A DNA stretch of 64,000 nucleotides, from contig JAHIVH010000066.1 in assembly GCA_018816735.1 (NCBI GenBank), positions 97,544-161,543 on the forward strand, written 5' to 3'. Shown here one piece after another: positions 27,067-37,400 of the stretch. This DNA is from Pseudomonadota bacterium. GTDB taxonomy: Bacteria; Desulfobacterota; Desulfobacteria; Desulfobacterales; JAHIVH01. The position numbers and the translations under genes are program-made. How positions within the stretch are numbered: the first letter of the stretch is position 1; every line of letters starts with the position of its first letter. Below the pieces are notes generated by a model. That model made no database searches. It was given only the letters and a program-made list of their open reading frames with translations, and had not been told where the DNA came from.

Positions 27067-28499
27067 TGAGCATCCTCTAATACGGCTATTTTCATTTTCC
27101 CTATGATCGATACAAGATCGACTTGTTTGTCAACGCCGCCTTTTACAAACCTGATATGGGTGACATCCGCAGGGAACTGGTTTAATGCTGCATCTATGGT
27201 GATCCATTTATTGTTTAAATAGACGATGTTCCAGGCATGGTAATAAAAGCGGCCTTTCAAATAAACCACGCCAGACTCAATATCTGCGGGGATACCTGCT
27301 GCTCTCGCAAGAGCAGTCAGGAGAACCGCATGTTCATTACAGTCTCCGACTTTGTTTTTCAACGTATCCAGGGCATCCGGAATGGAGACCACCGGTCTTT
27401 TCTCAATATTTTTGTCCATCCATTTCAGGATCTGCAATGCTTTGTTAAAATCGGAAGGATTGCCTTTCGTGATCTCCATGGCCATTTTCTGGATATCCGG
27501 GTGATCGGACTGGATAAACGGCGCCGGAGACAGATAAGGCACAAGGTTTATGTCTTTGTCTGGCTTTTCAAAATCAGGCGTTTCCTTTGTAATGGTCAAC
27601 ACGCCGTTTTGATAAACCTGCCTGCCGCCGTTCAGTTCCATCTCATTCTCTATGCCTGACAGCCTCAAACGGATCATTTCAAGGTTTAAAGGATTTCGGA
27701 TCTCCCTGTCCGGCAGAATCGATACCATTTTCGTAAAATCATCCTTTGGATCTTCCGAAAGACCGGCCATGGCGTTTTCTTTTGTCGTCCGTTCAAGGGA
27801 TATTCCCAAAAGGCCTTCTTCTCTTGCGATGTCTCCATTATCATCCATCCATGCTAACTGCTTTGTTCCCATGAATTCAATCCCGATTTTTGTGGCAGGG
27901 ATGCGGTCTCCCATAATTTTTATTTTTTCATCACCCATGACGGTTATTTTGACCGGCCGTTTGCTCATGGTTGACGGATCAAAGATCTCTATAGTTTTTG
28001 AGTCACCGGGTTTTAGCCCCTCTCCCCAGGCCGCCTCAACAAGCCCTGATGAAAGATGGATATCCTCATCAAGGGGAATATCGGTTCGTTTGCCATTTAT
28101 AAACAGGATAAGGGTTTTATCCTTGACGCTGCCATAGGCGATAAATTGAAACAGGCTCGATTTTAAAGAAAAATTAAATGATGCCAATGAAAAGTTCTTG
28201 TTGAGACGGCCCCCTGTTTCCACAAAAATTTCCTGAACCATCCCCATGGTGTTGATCTTCATGTAGGTGGATTCGGACAGGGAGTACCCATTCTCGGAAG
28301 GCATGAGCATTCGGTGGGTATAACCGATTTTCTGGCTGTTCTGAAAAATGCCCATCCAGACATCTTTGGGGGATACCTTGCTATCAGCGACCGCGATATT
28401 TTCCTTTTTCCTGTCAAAAAATCCGGTTCGAAAACCAAACAGGATGAGAAAGATCATGCCGAAAAGGATAGTTGCGATTACAGAAGAAATTTTTTTCAT
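27063..28499 (-). CDS. membrane-anchored transglutaminase-like protein
   Basis: 478 residues. One N-terminal hydrophobic segment (about 5-22) anchors or exports it. The C-terminal third is a transglutaminase-like cysteine peptidase fold with a full triad: Cys387 (VGDCNEHA), His421 (YYHAWNIV) and Asp436 (WITIDAA). The middle (about 40-330) is beta-rich and unrecognised. Such proteins cleave or cross-link peptides in the periplasm. Its stop overlaps the ABC ATPase start, so it is made with the exporter and may process or accompany what is exported. The 208-bp gap upstream (28500-28707) shows no clear feature. Confidence 0.85.
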   Translation of the reverse strand: MKKISSVIATILFGMIFLILFGFRTGFFDRKKENIAVADSKVSPKDVWMGIFQNSQKIGYTHRMLMPSENGYSLSESTYMKINTMGMVQEIFVETGGRLNKNFSLASFNFSLKSSLFQFIAYGSVKDKTLILFINGKRTDIPLDEDIHLSSGLVEAAWGEGLKPGDSKTIEIFDPSTMSKRPVKITVMGDEKIKIMGDRIPATKIGIEFMGTKQLAWMDDNGDIAREEGLLGISLERTTKENAMAGLSEDPKDDFTKMVSILPDREIRNPLNLEMIRLRLSGIENEMELNGGRQVYQNGVLTITKETPDFEKPDKDINLVPYLSPAPFIQSDHPDIQKMAMEITKGNPSDFNKALQILKWMDKNIEKRPVVSIPDALDTLKNKVGDCNEHAVLLTALARAAGIPADIESGVVYLKGRFYYHAWNIVYLNNKWITIDAALNQFPADVTHIRFVKGGVDKQVDLVSIIGKMKIAVLEDAQ

Positions 28500-28707
28500 G
28501 AACAGGTTCTTATGGTTGAATAAGACGTTAGAATACTTGATTTCGATCGATTCAGATTACAGGCAAGTATAACCGACTCAATCAATGGGTACAAGATATT
28601 TTCACTGGGGTAAACGTAAACGAAATGACCTATCATGCATCAGCGAATTTAATAATAAAAGCCATAGCTTATAAAGGCCATTTCTCTGCTTGATGGTAAG
28701 AAGCATC

Positions 28708-29421
28708 TTATTCGATAGACTCAACGATGGCTTCATCGCCTGTGACCTGCCATCTAATATTCAGGTCATAGAGAGTCATGCCGAATTCGTTCTCGGCATT
28801 TTGGGAAGAATAATAGCCGGGCCTGGGATCGTTTCCCAGGACTTCGGTAATCAGCTTTTGTAGAAACGGAAGTCTATCCTTTTCAATTGTTTCACATGTT
28901 TTTTTTGCCTGATCCGAGAAACTGACTGTCAGTTTATCCGGTGGCGGAAAATCCGCATAACCGTCTGTGGCCGTTTTTATCCTGTCAGAATAGGGAACAT
29001 AGGGTTTGATATCAATGACAGGCGTTTTATCCAGAAAATCAATCCCTTTCAGATGGAGGAAAACCGTTGCCTTTTCTTTGGAGATGCGTTCAAGTTCAAC
29101 GGCAGACATGCCTATCGGGTTTGGCCTGAAACATGATCTTGACGCAAAAACGCCCACGCGCGTGTTTCCGCCCAGTCTGGGGGGCCTTACCATGGGCCGC
29201 CATTTGCCAGGTTCACTGCCGTGGAAAATGAATAGTATCCAGATATGGCTGAACGCGTCGAGTTCTTTGACTGAATTGATATCGTTATAGGGCGGAAACA
29301 GTTCAAGGGTGCCGCGTGCTTCGGCGGAAAGGCCCGGTTGCCTGGGGATGCCGAATTTTTCTCTGAAACAGGAATGGATGATCCCAATCGGCTGCATGTT
29401 GATGGCCGATTCAGTGTCCAT
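28708..29421 (-). CDS. trmO: tRNA (adenine37-N6)-methyltransferase, TrmO-like
   Basis: 237 residues. Start of the TsaA/TrmO fold (PIGIIHSCFREKFGIPRQPGL), then HIWILFIFH and RSCFRPNPIGMS, all hallmarks. The family methylates N6 of t6A37 in tRNAs reading ACN codons, using SAM. The C-terminal DPRPGYY segment is also typical. It overlaps the end of the dihydrofolate reductase gene by 11 bp, so the two are co-transcribed. In-frame alternative start at 29397. Confidence 0.9.
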   Translation of the reverse strand: MDTESAINMQPIGIIHSCFREKFGIPRQPGLSAEARGTLELFPPYNDINSVKELDAFSHIWILFIFHGSEPGKWRPMVRPPRLGGNTRVGVFASRSCFRPNPIGMSAVELERISKEKATVFLHLKGIDFLDKTPVIDIKPYVPYSDRIKTATDGYADFPPPDKLTVSFSDQAKKTCETIEKDRLPFLQKLITEVLGNDPRPGYYSSQNAENEFGMTLYDLNIRWQVTGDEAIVESIE

Positions 29422-29893
29422 CGACGCGCTTCCTGTAATGAATCAGTTCATAGGGAAGCTCGCCATCAAACGCCTGCCGCTCTATAACGTCATAAAGGCT
29501 TTCGTCGAATTCGGGAAAAAACCGGTTCCCTGATATCTCTTTTTTTATCAGGGTGAGATAGATGTCATCAGCGTTAGCAATCGTCTGGTTGAAAATTTCC
29601 GCACCACCGATGATAAAAATAGTCTCGTCCGGATGGGCGTTTATTGCCGCATCGATGGCCTGATAAATGTCGCACCCTTTGGCCGTGTAGCTTGGGTCTC
29701 GGGTAATGACGATATTGGTCCTCCCCGGAAGCGGCCGGCCGATCGATTCAAAGGTCTTCCGGCCCATGAGGATGGGGTGGCCCATGGTTATTTTTTTAAA
29801 GAGCTTTAGTTCCTCAGGGATGTGCCAGGGGATTTGGTTGTTATCTCCGATAACCCTGTTTGTCGTCATGGCCACAATGAGTGTCAAAGGCAT
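29411..29893 (-). CDS. folA: dihydrofolate reductase
   Basis: 160 residues, normal bacterial length. N-terminus LTLIVAMTTNRVIGDNNQIPWHIPEELKLFKK contains the substrate-binding Trp and the acidic residue (Glu of PEEL) that protonates dihydrofolate; GRKTFESIG, GRTNIVITRD and FIIGGAEIF bind NADPH. It reduces dihydrofolate to tetrahydrofolate in the cytoplasm. It lies between the M48 protease gene (17 bp upstream) and trmO (overlapping). Confidence 0.96.
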   Translation of the reverse strand: MPLTLIVAMTTNRVIGDNNQIPWHIPEELKLFKKITMGHPILMGRKTFESIGRPLPGRTNIVITRDPSYTAKGCDIYQAIDAAINAHPDETIFIIGGAEIFNQTIANADDIYLTLIKKEISGNRFFPEFDESLYDVIERQAFDGELPYELIHYRKRVDGH

Positions 29894-29910
29894 TGCACGT
29901 TTCCTTCTGC

Positions 29911-30834
29911 TTATAATCTTTTCTGGTATTTGCTGAACCGGCCTTCCAGCACAGCGAGCGTACCGGCATCAGGAAAACTTTTCAGTTTGTCCTGGCATTT
30001 TTTGATCCGTTCCGGGAGAGGCGGATGCGTGGAATACCAGGACCCTTTTTTTTCCGCGTTTTTTTCATTCTCCTTCAGCATATTAAGAACACGCACAAAT
30101 TCTTTCGGGTTGTATCCGGCCTTGTAAGCCAGGTCAAGACCGGAGAGGTCCGCTTCAAATTCCATATTCTTATCAAGGCCTTTTTCGAACAGTACATCCT
30201 GGAGGCCGCCAATGACGTTCTGGAATTTTTTACTGTCTTTTCCTTTCATGGTGGCCTGGGAGATTTTTCCCATACCTTCAAACATTTTGGCGCGTTTGAT
30301 GGTGTTCAATGCGTGCTTGTGGGTCACATGGGATATTTCATGGGCAATGACACAGGCCAGTTCCGCCTCGTTTTTCATTGATTTGATGAGGGTGCTGCTG
30401 ATGAAAATGATGCCACCCGGGCAGGCAAAGGCATTGTAGAGCGGAGAATTGACGGCCACAAAATAATACGGAATATCCGGCCGGGAAGAATTTCTGGCAA
30501 CCGATCTGCCGATCAGGCTCATGTATTTCTGGAGTTCCTTGTCCTTCACCGGAAGACCATAACGCTGAAAGCCTTCCAGGGCCAGGCTTTCTCCGATGGC
30601 AAATTCGGATTCGTAGTCGATGTCCTTCTGGCTTGCCAGAAGGTCTCCGGCCCCCCCCAGAAGGTTTTTGGCTTTCTGAAGATCCTTGTTTTTTCCTTCC
30701 GGATCAAGCATGTTGAACAGGTTCTTTGCAAATGCCGGGCTTGCGGCAAGAAGTCCAAGCGTTCCCAAGTATTTGATAAAATGACGGCGCGTGGCCGGTT
30801 TGTCTGTCTTTTTTAACTCCTGATGTTTTTTCAT
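29911..30834 (-). CDS. Tat-exported M48 metalloprotease
   Basis: 307 residues. The N-terminus has a twin-arginine signal (RRHFIK, 16-21, then a hydrophobic stretch ending SPAFA), so the enzyme is folded before export. Zinc motif HEISH (165-169) with upstream AFACPGGIIFIS and a downstream glutamate in NMEFEADLSGLD; this matches M48 peptidases of the BepA/Oma1-like group, which act in outer-membrane protein quality control. The start at 30834 has GGAGG; a longer frame to 30924 is rejected. It follows the SH3 protein gene by 31 bp. Confidence 0.92.
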   Translation of the reverse strand: MKKHQELKKTDKPATRRHFIKYLGTLGLLAASPAFAKNLFNMLDPEGKNKDLQKAKNLLGGAGDLLASQKDIDYESEFAIGESLALEGFQRYGLPVKDKELQKYMSLIGRSVARNSSRPDIPYYFVAVNSPLYNAFACPGGIIFISSTLIKSMKNEAELACVIAHEISHVTHKHALNTIKRAKMFEGMGKISQATMKGKDSKKFQNVIGGLQDVLFEKGLDKNMEFEADLSGLDLAYKAGYNPKEFVRVLNMLKENEKNAEKKGSWYSTHPPLPERIKKCQDKLKSFPDAGTLAVLEGRFSKYQKRL

Positions 30835-30865
30835 ATCGATACCTCCATTATGGCATGGGATGTTT

Positions 30866-31396
30866 TTATTCTGCGTATTCACCAATTTTTCCGTCAACAA
30901 GAAACTGTTCGATTTCCTTGTCATCTGTTTTCAGCTCCAGAACGGAATCAAGCGCATCCCTGAATTCCTGGGGTTTGCCGGTCTGCTGTGCATATTCCTG
31001 TGCTTCAGGTGAAAGGCCTCTGATACTCCGGGACGAATCGGCTGAATTGGCGGTTATGCCGCTTCCGGTCAGATCCCCCAGAAGTCCGCCGGCCCCACCC
31101 CCGCTTTTTCCTTGAGAAGCCATGGTCTCGGGTTTGGTATCTGAGATTTTTCCCCGGTATATAAAGCCTTCCTTGCCGGATTTGGTTTTCACCTTGTACC
31201 ATTTTTTGTCAATGCTGATAACCGCCAGTTCGTCTCCCACCGAAAGATCGGCAATCGTTTGTGACGACGCACTCTGATCGGCCTTGAGGCTTGCGTTGGT
31301 AGAGGACACCCACACCACGTTGTCTGCGGACAGGCAAATGTTCTGAAGCATCAGCGTTACGATGAGAATGGGAAAAAAATAGGAAAGTCGTTTCAT
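30866..31396 (-). CDS. exported SH3-domain protein
   Basis: 176 residues. Signal peptide 1-24 (LIVTLMLQNICLSA), then a bacterial SH3 domain at about 27-85 (VSSTNASLKADQSASSQTIADLSVGDELAVI, WYKVKTKSGKEGFIYRGKIS), then a Gly/Ser-rich linker (about 95-115) and an acidic helical tail. SH3b domains of this kind bind cell-wall peptides or proteins. It is encoded between the giant CHAT protein and the M48 protease, all in one direction, suggesting a periplasmic partnership. Function not known. Confidence 0.85.
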   Translation of the reverse strand: MKRLSYFFPILIVTLMLQNICLSADNVVWVSSTNASLKADQSASSQTIADLSVGDELAVISIDKKWYKVKTKSGKEGFIYRGKISDTKPETMASQGKSGGGAGGLLGDLTGSGITANSADSSRSIRGLSPEAQEYAQQTGKPQEFRDALDSVLELKTDDKEIEQFLVDGKIGEYAE

Positions 31397-31405
31397 TGTT
31401 TATCT

Positions 31406-31450
31406 CCATTATTCAACCATTTAACTATTCAACCAATTTACCAATCAACC
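31406..31450. repeat. degenerate 8-bp tandem repeat
   Basis: Run of octamers close to CAACCATT / TAACTATT / CAACCAAT / TTACCAAT in the 66-bp gap between the SH3 gene and the CHAT gene. The 16-mer ATTCAACCATTTAACT (31411-31426) recurs exactly at 59936-59951. Confidence 0.7.
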
Positions 31451-31462
31451 TTAAAAAGGGTT

Positions 31463-34400
31463 TTATTGGTAATCACCCACCAAATTAAACGCACCCCAAT
31501 ATCCCGGATGCGGGTAACTCTGTTTCACGTGCAAAATAGCCAGTCTCAGGCTGTCTGCCTTGTTTTTGTCAACATACATGCGATAGAACTGTTTGACAAG
31601 TATGGCGGTCGAAATATCACTGACCCGCCACAGACTTGAAATGACCGCATGGGTACCGGCGAAGAAAAAGGACCGGTTCAGCCCGATCACATCATCGCCC
31701 TTGGTGATTTTGCCGAGCCCGGTCTGACATGCACTTAAAATAACCAGATCGGCCCGGATATCAAGGCTGAAAATTTCACTGGCCTCCAGATTGCCGTCAT
31801 AGGTTTTGTCTTTTGCCAGCTTGATGGCGGAAAAGAGCGGATTCACCGGATCGAATTCGCCGTGGGAGGCAATATGGATAATGCCGAAACGATGGATGTT
31901 TTCATCGACCCAGCTTTCTTTTGCGTTGTCCCGCGTGAGAATGGTAATTTTCGGAAAATTCCACCGGATGGTTTCCACTTCGTGCTCTGAAAAAGGAAGA
32001 TCAAGGGCGGGGTTTCCCAGATCCGGGTTTCCTATCGCAAGCACTTCGGTATTTTTATCGTTCTTTCGCCTTGCTTTTGTAAACTGCAATACGCTTCCGC
32101 TCGGCAGATAAAAGAGAGGATACTCTTCAATCAAAAAAGATTCGCCGTTGAAAAGGGTGGCAAACGACAGGTAGTGAATCGGTCCATGGGGAATAATCCC
32201 CAGATATTTGGGTTTGATGCCCATTTTTTTAATGGTGTCCAACACCGGTGCCATCAGAATCCCATAGAGTTTGATGGACTCCTCGGAAAAAGGCTCCAGA
32301 TTCTGGATGGTTCGCCTGTAGCTGAAAATATCCCGGCCCAGTTCGGTTTTGCCCGCTGAAACCCGGACAAGCCGGATTGATTGGGAAAGGTTTTTTTGAG
32401 GCGACATGATCCAGCAGAACACTTCATCAGGCAGCAGATAATAGGAGAGAAGACATACGCCGGGATCTATGAGGGAAAGGATTTTTTCCGCCTTGAGCGG
32501 TTCAACAGACACCAGCGATGCCAGCTGGGGATTTTGAACGCGAATCTCCAGCATCAGGTTTTCATAATCCCTGTTCAGCTGATCCAGGGTATCCTGATAG
32601 TATTTTTTGTCCTCCGGGTTATCCGTTCCTGCCATCATCCGCTCCTGGGTTTCGATGCGGTTTTTAAGGAGCGTCTGCCTGTCGTAGAGTTTCTGATCCA
32701 GGGCATTGCTGAGATTGAGCCGCTGATTGCCCAGAAGATCGATAAAGTTTCTTGCCCGGGACCGCTCGGCCACGTCAAGGGCTTCAATTTCCTTTCCGGT
32801 GTCGGCCAGGTGTTTGATAAGGGTCTCATAGACGGAAAGTTTGTTTTCGATAAAGCTGTCCTTTAATTGGTCGATGCGGATATCCGCCCGCATGCCTTCG
32901 ATGATGTCGATGGCCTGATAGAGTCGTTTCTCGGCATCTTTGGCGTTCTCTTCAGAACCTATCATGAGCTTCAGCCTGGCAAGACCATAAAGCGCCCGCC
33001 ACATGGTCTCCTTGATGGCCATCGCCGATGAAAGATCAAATGCCTGCTCATAGGTTGTAAGGGCCTTTTCAATTTTTCCGGTATCGGAAAGCGCTTCTGC
33101 AAGCCCTAAAAGGGCCTTGGCCGCATTGATCTTGTTACCGATGGCCATGGATTCACTTAAGGCTTGTTCAAAAAAAGGCACGGCGTCTGCCGGTTTCTTC
33201 ATCTTTAACAGGGTCAACCCCTTGTTTCTCAAGTCATAGGCAATGGCCCAGCGGGACTGAATGCGCGTATCGATTTCAAGCGCCTTGTCAAAGGTATCCA
33301 GGGCATCCTTCAGCTCGCCCGTTTCTCTTAATACCAGGCCGATGTTGTTTAAGGTGGTGGCGATCTCATCTTCCCGCTTTTTGAAGTTTTTGGCTGCCTG
33401 AAGGGCCGTGTTGAGGGATGCGAGCGCTTTTTCGTTTTCTCCCAGAGTCCACCAGATGAGGCCTTCGGTGTTTAAGGAAATGATTTCCATAAGGGGCAGG
33501 TTGTTTTCCCTTGAAATTCTGTAGGCATCCCGTTGAAATGTGAATGCTTCCTGATACCTGGCCTGGAACCAGGCGTTGTTGGCTTTTTCGATGATGATTT
33601 TTGCCTGAATTTCCGTGAGTGAAGGATCGTCTTTCACAAGCGCATATCCTTTGTCATAAAGGGTATCGGCTTCCTTGAAATTGCCGGTCAGTCGCTGGCA
33701 CCGGCCGATATTCAGGAGGGCCTCGGCGGTTTTTTTGCGGTCTTTGGTCTCGTTTCGGATATCAAGCGCCTTCTCGTAGTAGGAGATGGCCTTGGGGTAG
33801 TTTGAAAGCCTGAGATCGTATATTCTTCCGATATTGTCATACTGGTCTGCCAAAAGTTCCTTTTTCCCCATGGTTTCAGAGAGCATGGCCGCAGATTGAA
33901 ACCGGTCTAAGGCGGTTGAATACTGGCTGGCATCCTCCAGTACAATCGCCAGATTGGTGAGCACTTCTCTTCTCTTGTCGTCGATTTCAAGATTGGAAAT
34001 GATTTCCAATGCCTCGTCCATCAGGGGAATGGCTTCATCATATTTTTCGAGCCTGGATAGGATGAGCCCATGCCGCAAAAGCGCATCTGCATGCTCTTCG
34101 GAGTCCGGTTTGGATGCGGAAATGAGGGATACGAGTTCGCGGGCGAAGGTTTCTGCCTTGACAATATCCCCTTCCTGCCAGGAACTCTCCCGTGCAAAGG
34201 TGACAAGTGCGGGGAGATACGCGTTGTATGCATCCACTTCTCTTGCAATCGATATGGCATTTTCAAACTGGATGCGGGCATCTGCGAATTTCCCATCGCT
34301 GAAAAATTGTCGGCCGTCCTTGATATAGGCTTCGAATTTTTCTCTGGCAAAAGTTACGGTCTCTTCTGTGGTCATCCCTCGGTAACCAAGGAGTCGCCAA

Positions 34401-37400
34401 TTTTTTGATAGCCCTTTGGCCGTTTCGTTTTCATTTGCTTTTGAAAGGGCATCTATGGCGGATGTCTCTTTATACGTGTTTAAGAACGAGGTTAAAAACG
34501 ACTCCTCCGGCATGGTTTTTTCAGAGAGGATGACTGTGGGGCATCCAAAAATGACGAACATATGGCCGATCAGATACGCGGTGTCCCTGTCTGTCTCTTT
34601 GGTGAGCATGGCAAGGGATAGATCGGGCATATCGGCAAGTTTAAGGGGAAGATTGATCACAGACCCTTCCGGTGAGGAGACAGCCATCATTTCGAACGGA
34701 ATATCGCCTTCACGGACCGGCATGGAAAGCGTATGCATGACCTTGTCTGTCAAAAGAAGCGTCTGGGCGCCTTTATCGGATTCGTCATTTTTTATCCATA
34801 CAAAACCCGTTTCAGGAGAAACAAAAGGAGGCTGAGGCAGGGAGAGGATATTTTTCTTAAACGGTTTTCGATTGGTGATGCTTTTCAACAGGTGGGTGCC
34901 GCTGAGGGCAAAGGCCGGGTTGCCGGTTGTGGGCAGACGGCTTAAATCTTCACTTGCAATGTAGGCGATATTGTCCGGGCAGGTGAAAGATGCCAGGCTG
35001 TCCACGAATTTGCCCGTCACTTCATCCGTGCTCAGCGTAAAGGCAATATAGGGTTTGTCAGGTATGTGGGTTTTGAATAGCCTGAGAAGGCCGCCGTTTT
35101 CCGTAAGATATTCCATGATGTCAATGGCTTCAAAGGGTTCCGGCATACAGAGGGTCAAATAGTCGGTGAATACACCTTTCTGTCGTTTTAATGCACATGC
35201 GTTTAGAAATTCACGGTATTTTGAGATAATAAGGGCCCGGTCGTTTGAGAGGGCCTTTAAACCGTTTTTGGTGAATCCGTTTTTCAGGTCATTGTTTTTT
35301 TTCAGGATGTCAGGCAGGTTAAGCCCGGCGGTCTTGATCATCTGGTCTGCCATCATGTCTGCATGGAGGAGAAGCCCCAACAGGATAATGAGGTTCTCCT
35401 GATCGTCTCGCCGGTTGAGGCTTTTGATGACGTCCGGCATGTTTTCAAGGTCTTTTCCGGCCTTGTCTGAAAAGAGCGTTCGTTCCCGCTTGAGCTCTTC
35501 GGTCAACAGAATTTTTTCTTCGCCTTCCGCTTCTGAAATTTGTCTTTCGAAATCCTTGATGGTCAACAGCCTGCCATAGGTGGTAAGAATCAGCTTTTTC
35601 TGAATGGGGGAAATGGCGTTTAGGATAAATGCGGTGCGGTTGAACCGTTCAATCTCTGCGATTTTTTCAGCCAGGTTGAATCCGTCTTCAATCTGTCCGT
35701 CCTGAACCCGATTGGCTGCCATGCCGGAAAACGCATTGATGATCTCAGATGGTCCGCAACCGGCATCTATAAAGGTCACCTCCTGAAGGGTTTTAAATGC
35801 CTCCTCAAGTGCGTTTTGTCCTGCAAGCGCACGCCATTCAAGCTGGGGAAGCATGCCAAAATTCGCAGCAATGAGCGCCTTTTTAAGGTATTCAGCTGAT
35901 TTTTCCGTTTCGCCAAGAAGCCGGGCCGGTTCGGCCATGTTGAGATACAGGCTTGCGGCCAGGGCAAGCTCTTTTCTATCCTGGATGGCGGCCTTTTTTT
36001 CAAGAATGTCTATGCCGGCAAGAAAGTGGATGGCGGCTGTTTTTAAATGAATCATCCGGGTAATGGTTTCATCGGCAGTTTCCGGCCGTCCTATCGGCAC
36101 AGGCATGATGTAAACCCCCATCCGGTTATGCCAGCCGGCTATCATTACCGGATCGAGGTAGTCGATGTTGTTTGAAACCAGTTTTGAGGCGTCTTTGTCC
36201 ATGCGGAACACGTCTTCGGTGTCCATGGCGCGCCTGGCCGGGTCTGCCTCAGTTTTGTCCAGGATATTGATTGTCCTGGCCATATTGGCGATATTGATGG
36301 CGGAGCTGACCGGCGTTGCCATGGCAAGGCAGAGTCGGGATGCCGTCTTGAAATAAGAACTGGCATCAGTGAATTCTTCCCGGGCTGCGGCGAGGAGGCC
36401 TGCGTTGTGGTACAGAAGGGATACGCCGTGAATGTCGTTCGCGCTAATTTCCTGATCCGGTGGATAGTTTTTCAACTGCTTTTCTATTTCGGTGACTGCC
36501 GGTTCAAGTTCACCCAGTTCCATATGGATGCGGGTTAAAAAGGCTTCTGCAAGCCTTTTTTCCTGCGGGGCTGAAAAACCGAACGCCGCTTGGGTGGCGC
36601 TTGCATCATTCACAGCCACGCCCGTCTTGATCGAAAACACACCTCCTTTTTTTCCGGTTTTTTCTGCGGGCACGCCATATTGGTCAACGAGCGCGATGGC
36701 GGATTTGAAATCGTCTGCCGCGCTTTTCAGCATGGCTGTCCGAGGGTCCCCTGAAAGAGAACCGGCAAAAAGATATTTGTTATAGGCCACATTTCTCCGG
36801 GTCACGGAAAGATTGGTATCAAGCCCGAGTTTTTTATTGAGCCCGTATACGGTTTCAAATAGGTCAAACGCGTCTTTATGGTTGCCATCTTCCTGCAGGG
36901 CGAGGGCAAGCCGGTTCAAAATTTCCGTTTTAAGGGTAATGTACCTGTCCGGGAATTTGATCATGTCTTCCAGTTGGATGAGAAACGAGGCAAAGGTGTC
37001 AGACACATCCGCGACCGTAAGAGAGATGCCCGAATCCGTGGTGTCTTTCATTTCCTTGAAGAGACTGGTTAAGTCTTTTGCAACCTGTTCCTGGTCTTTT
37101 TTAACGGCGATTATGGCGTTCAGGAATGCCTTCCAGGAATCATCCGTTGGGGATGCCGGGGCTTGCAGACATTGAAAAAGGGACGTGTTCAGGCCGGCCA
37201 TGCGATTGAAAAGGGGGGTTGCCTTTTTTTCAAGTGTGGGCATTGTAAGGGCCGGTGTGATCACCGTATCCATGCCGAAGCGGTAGAGTTTGTCGAATTT
37301 TTCCGCAAATATGTCGCTGATATGGTCTTTGGAGAGCCTGGCATCGATCAGGTCAAGCGCTGTATGAAATGCGTCTGCAGCTTCCTTGTTTTTACCGACA

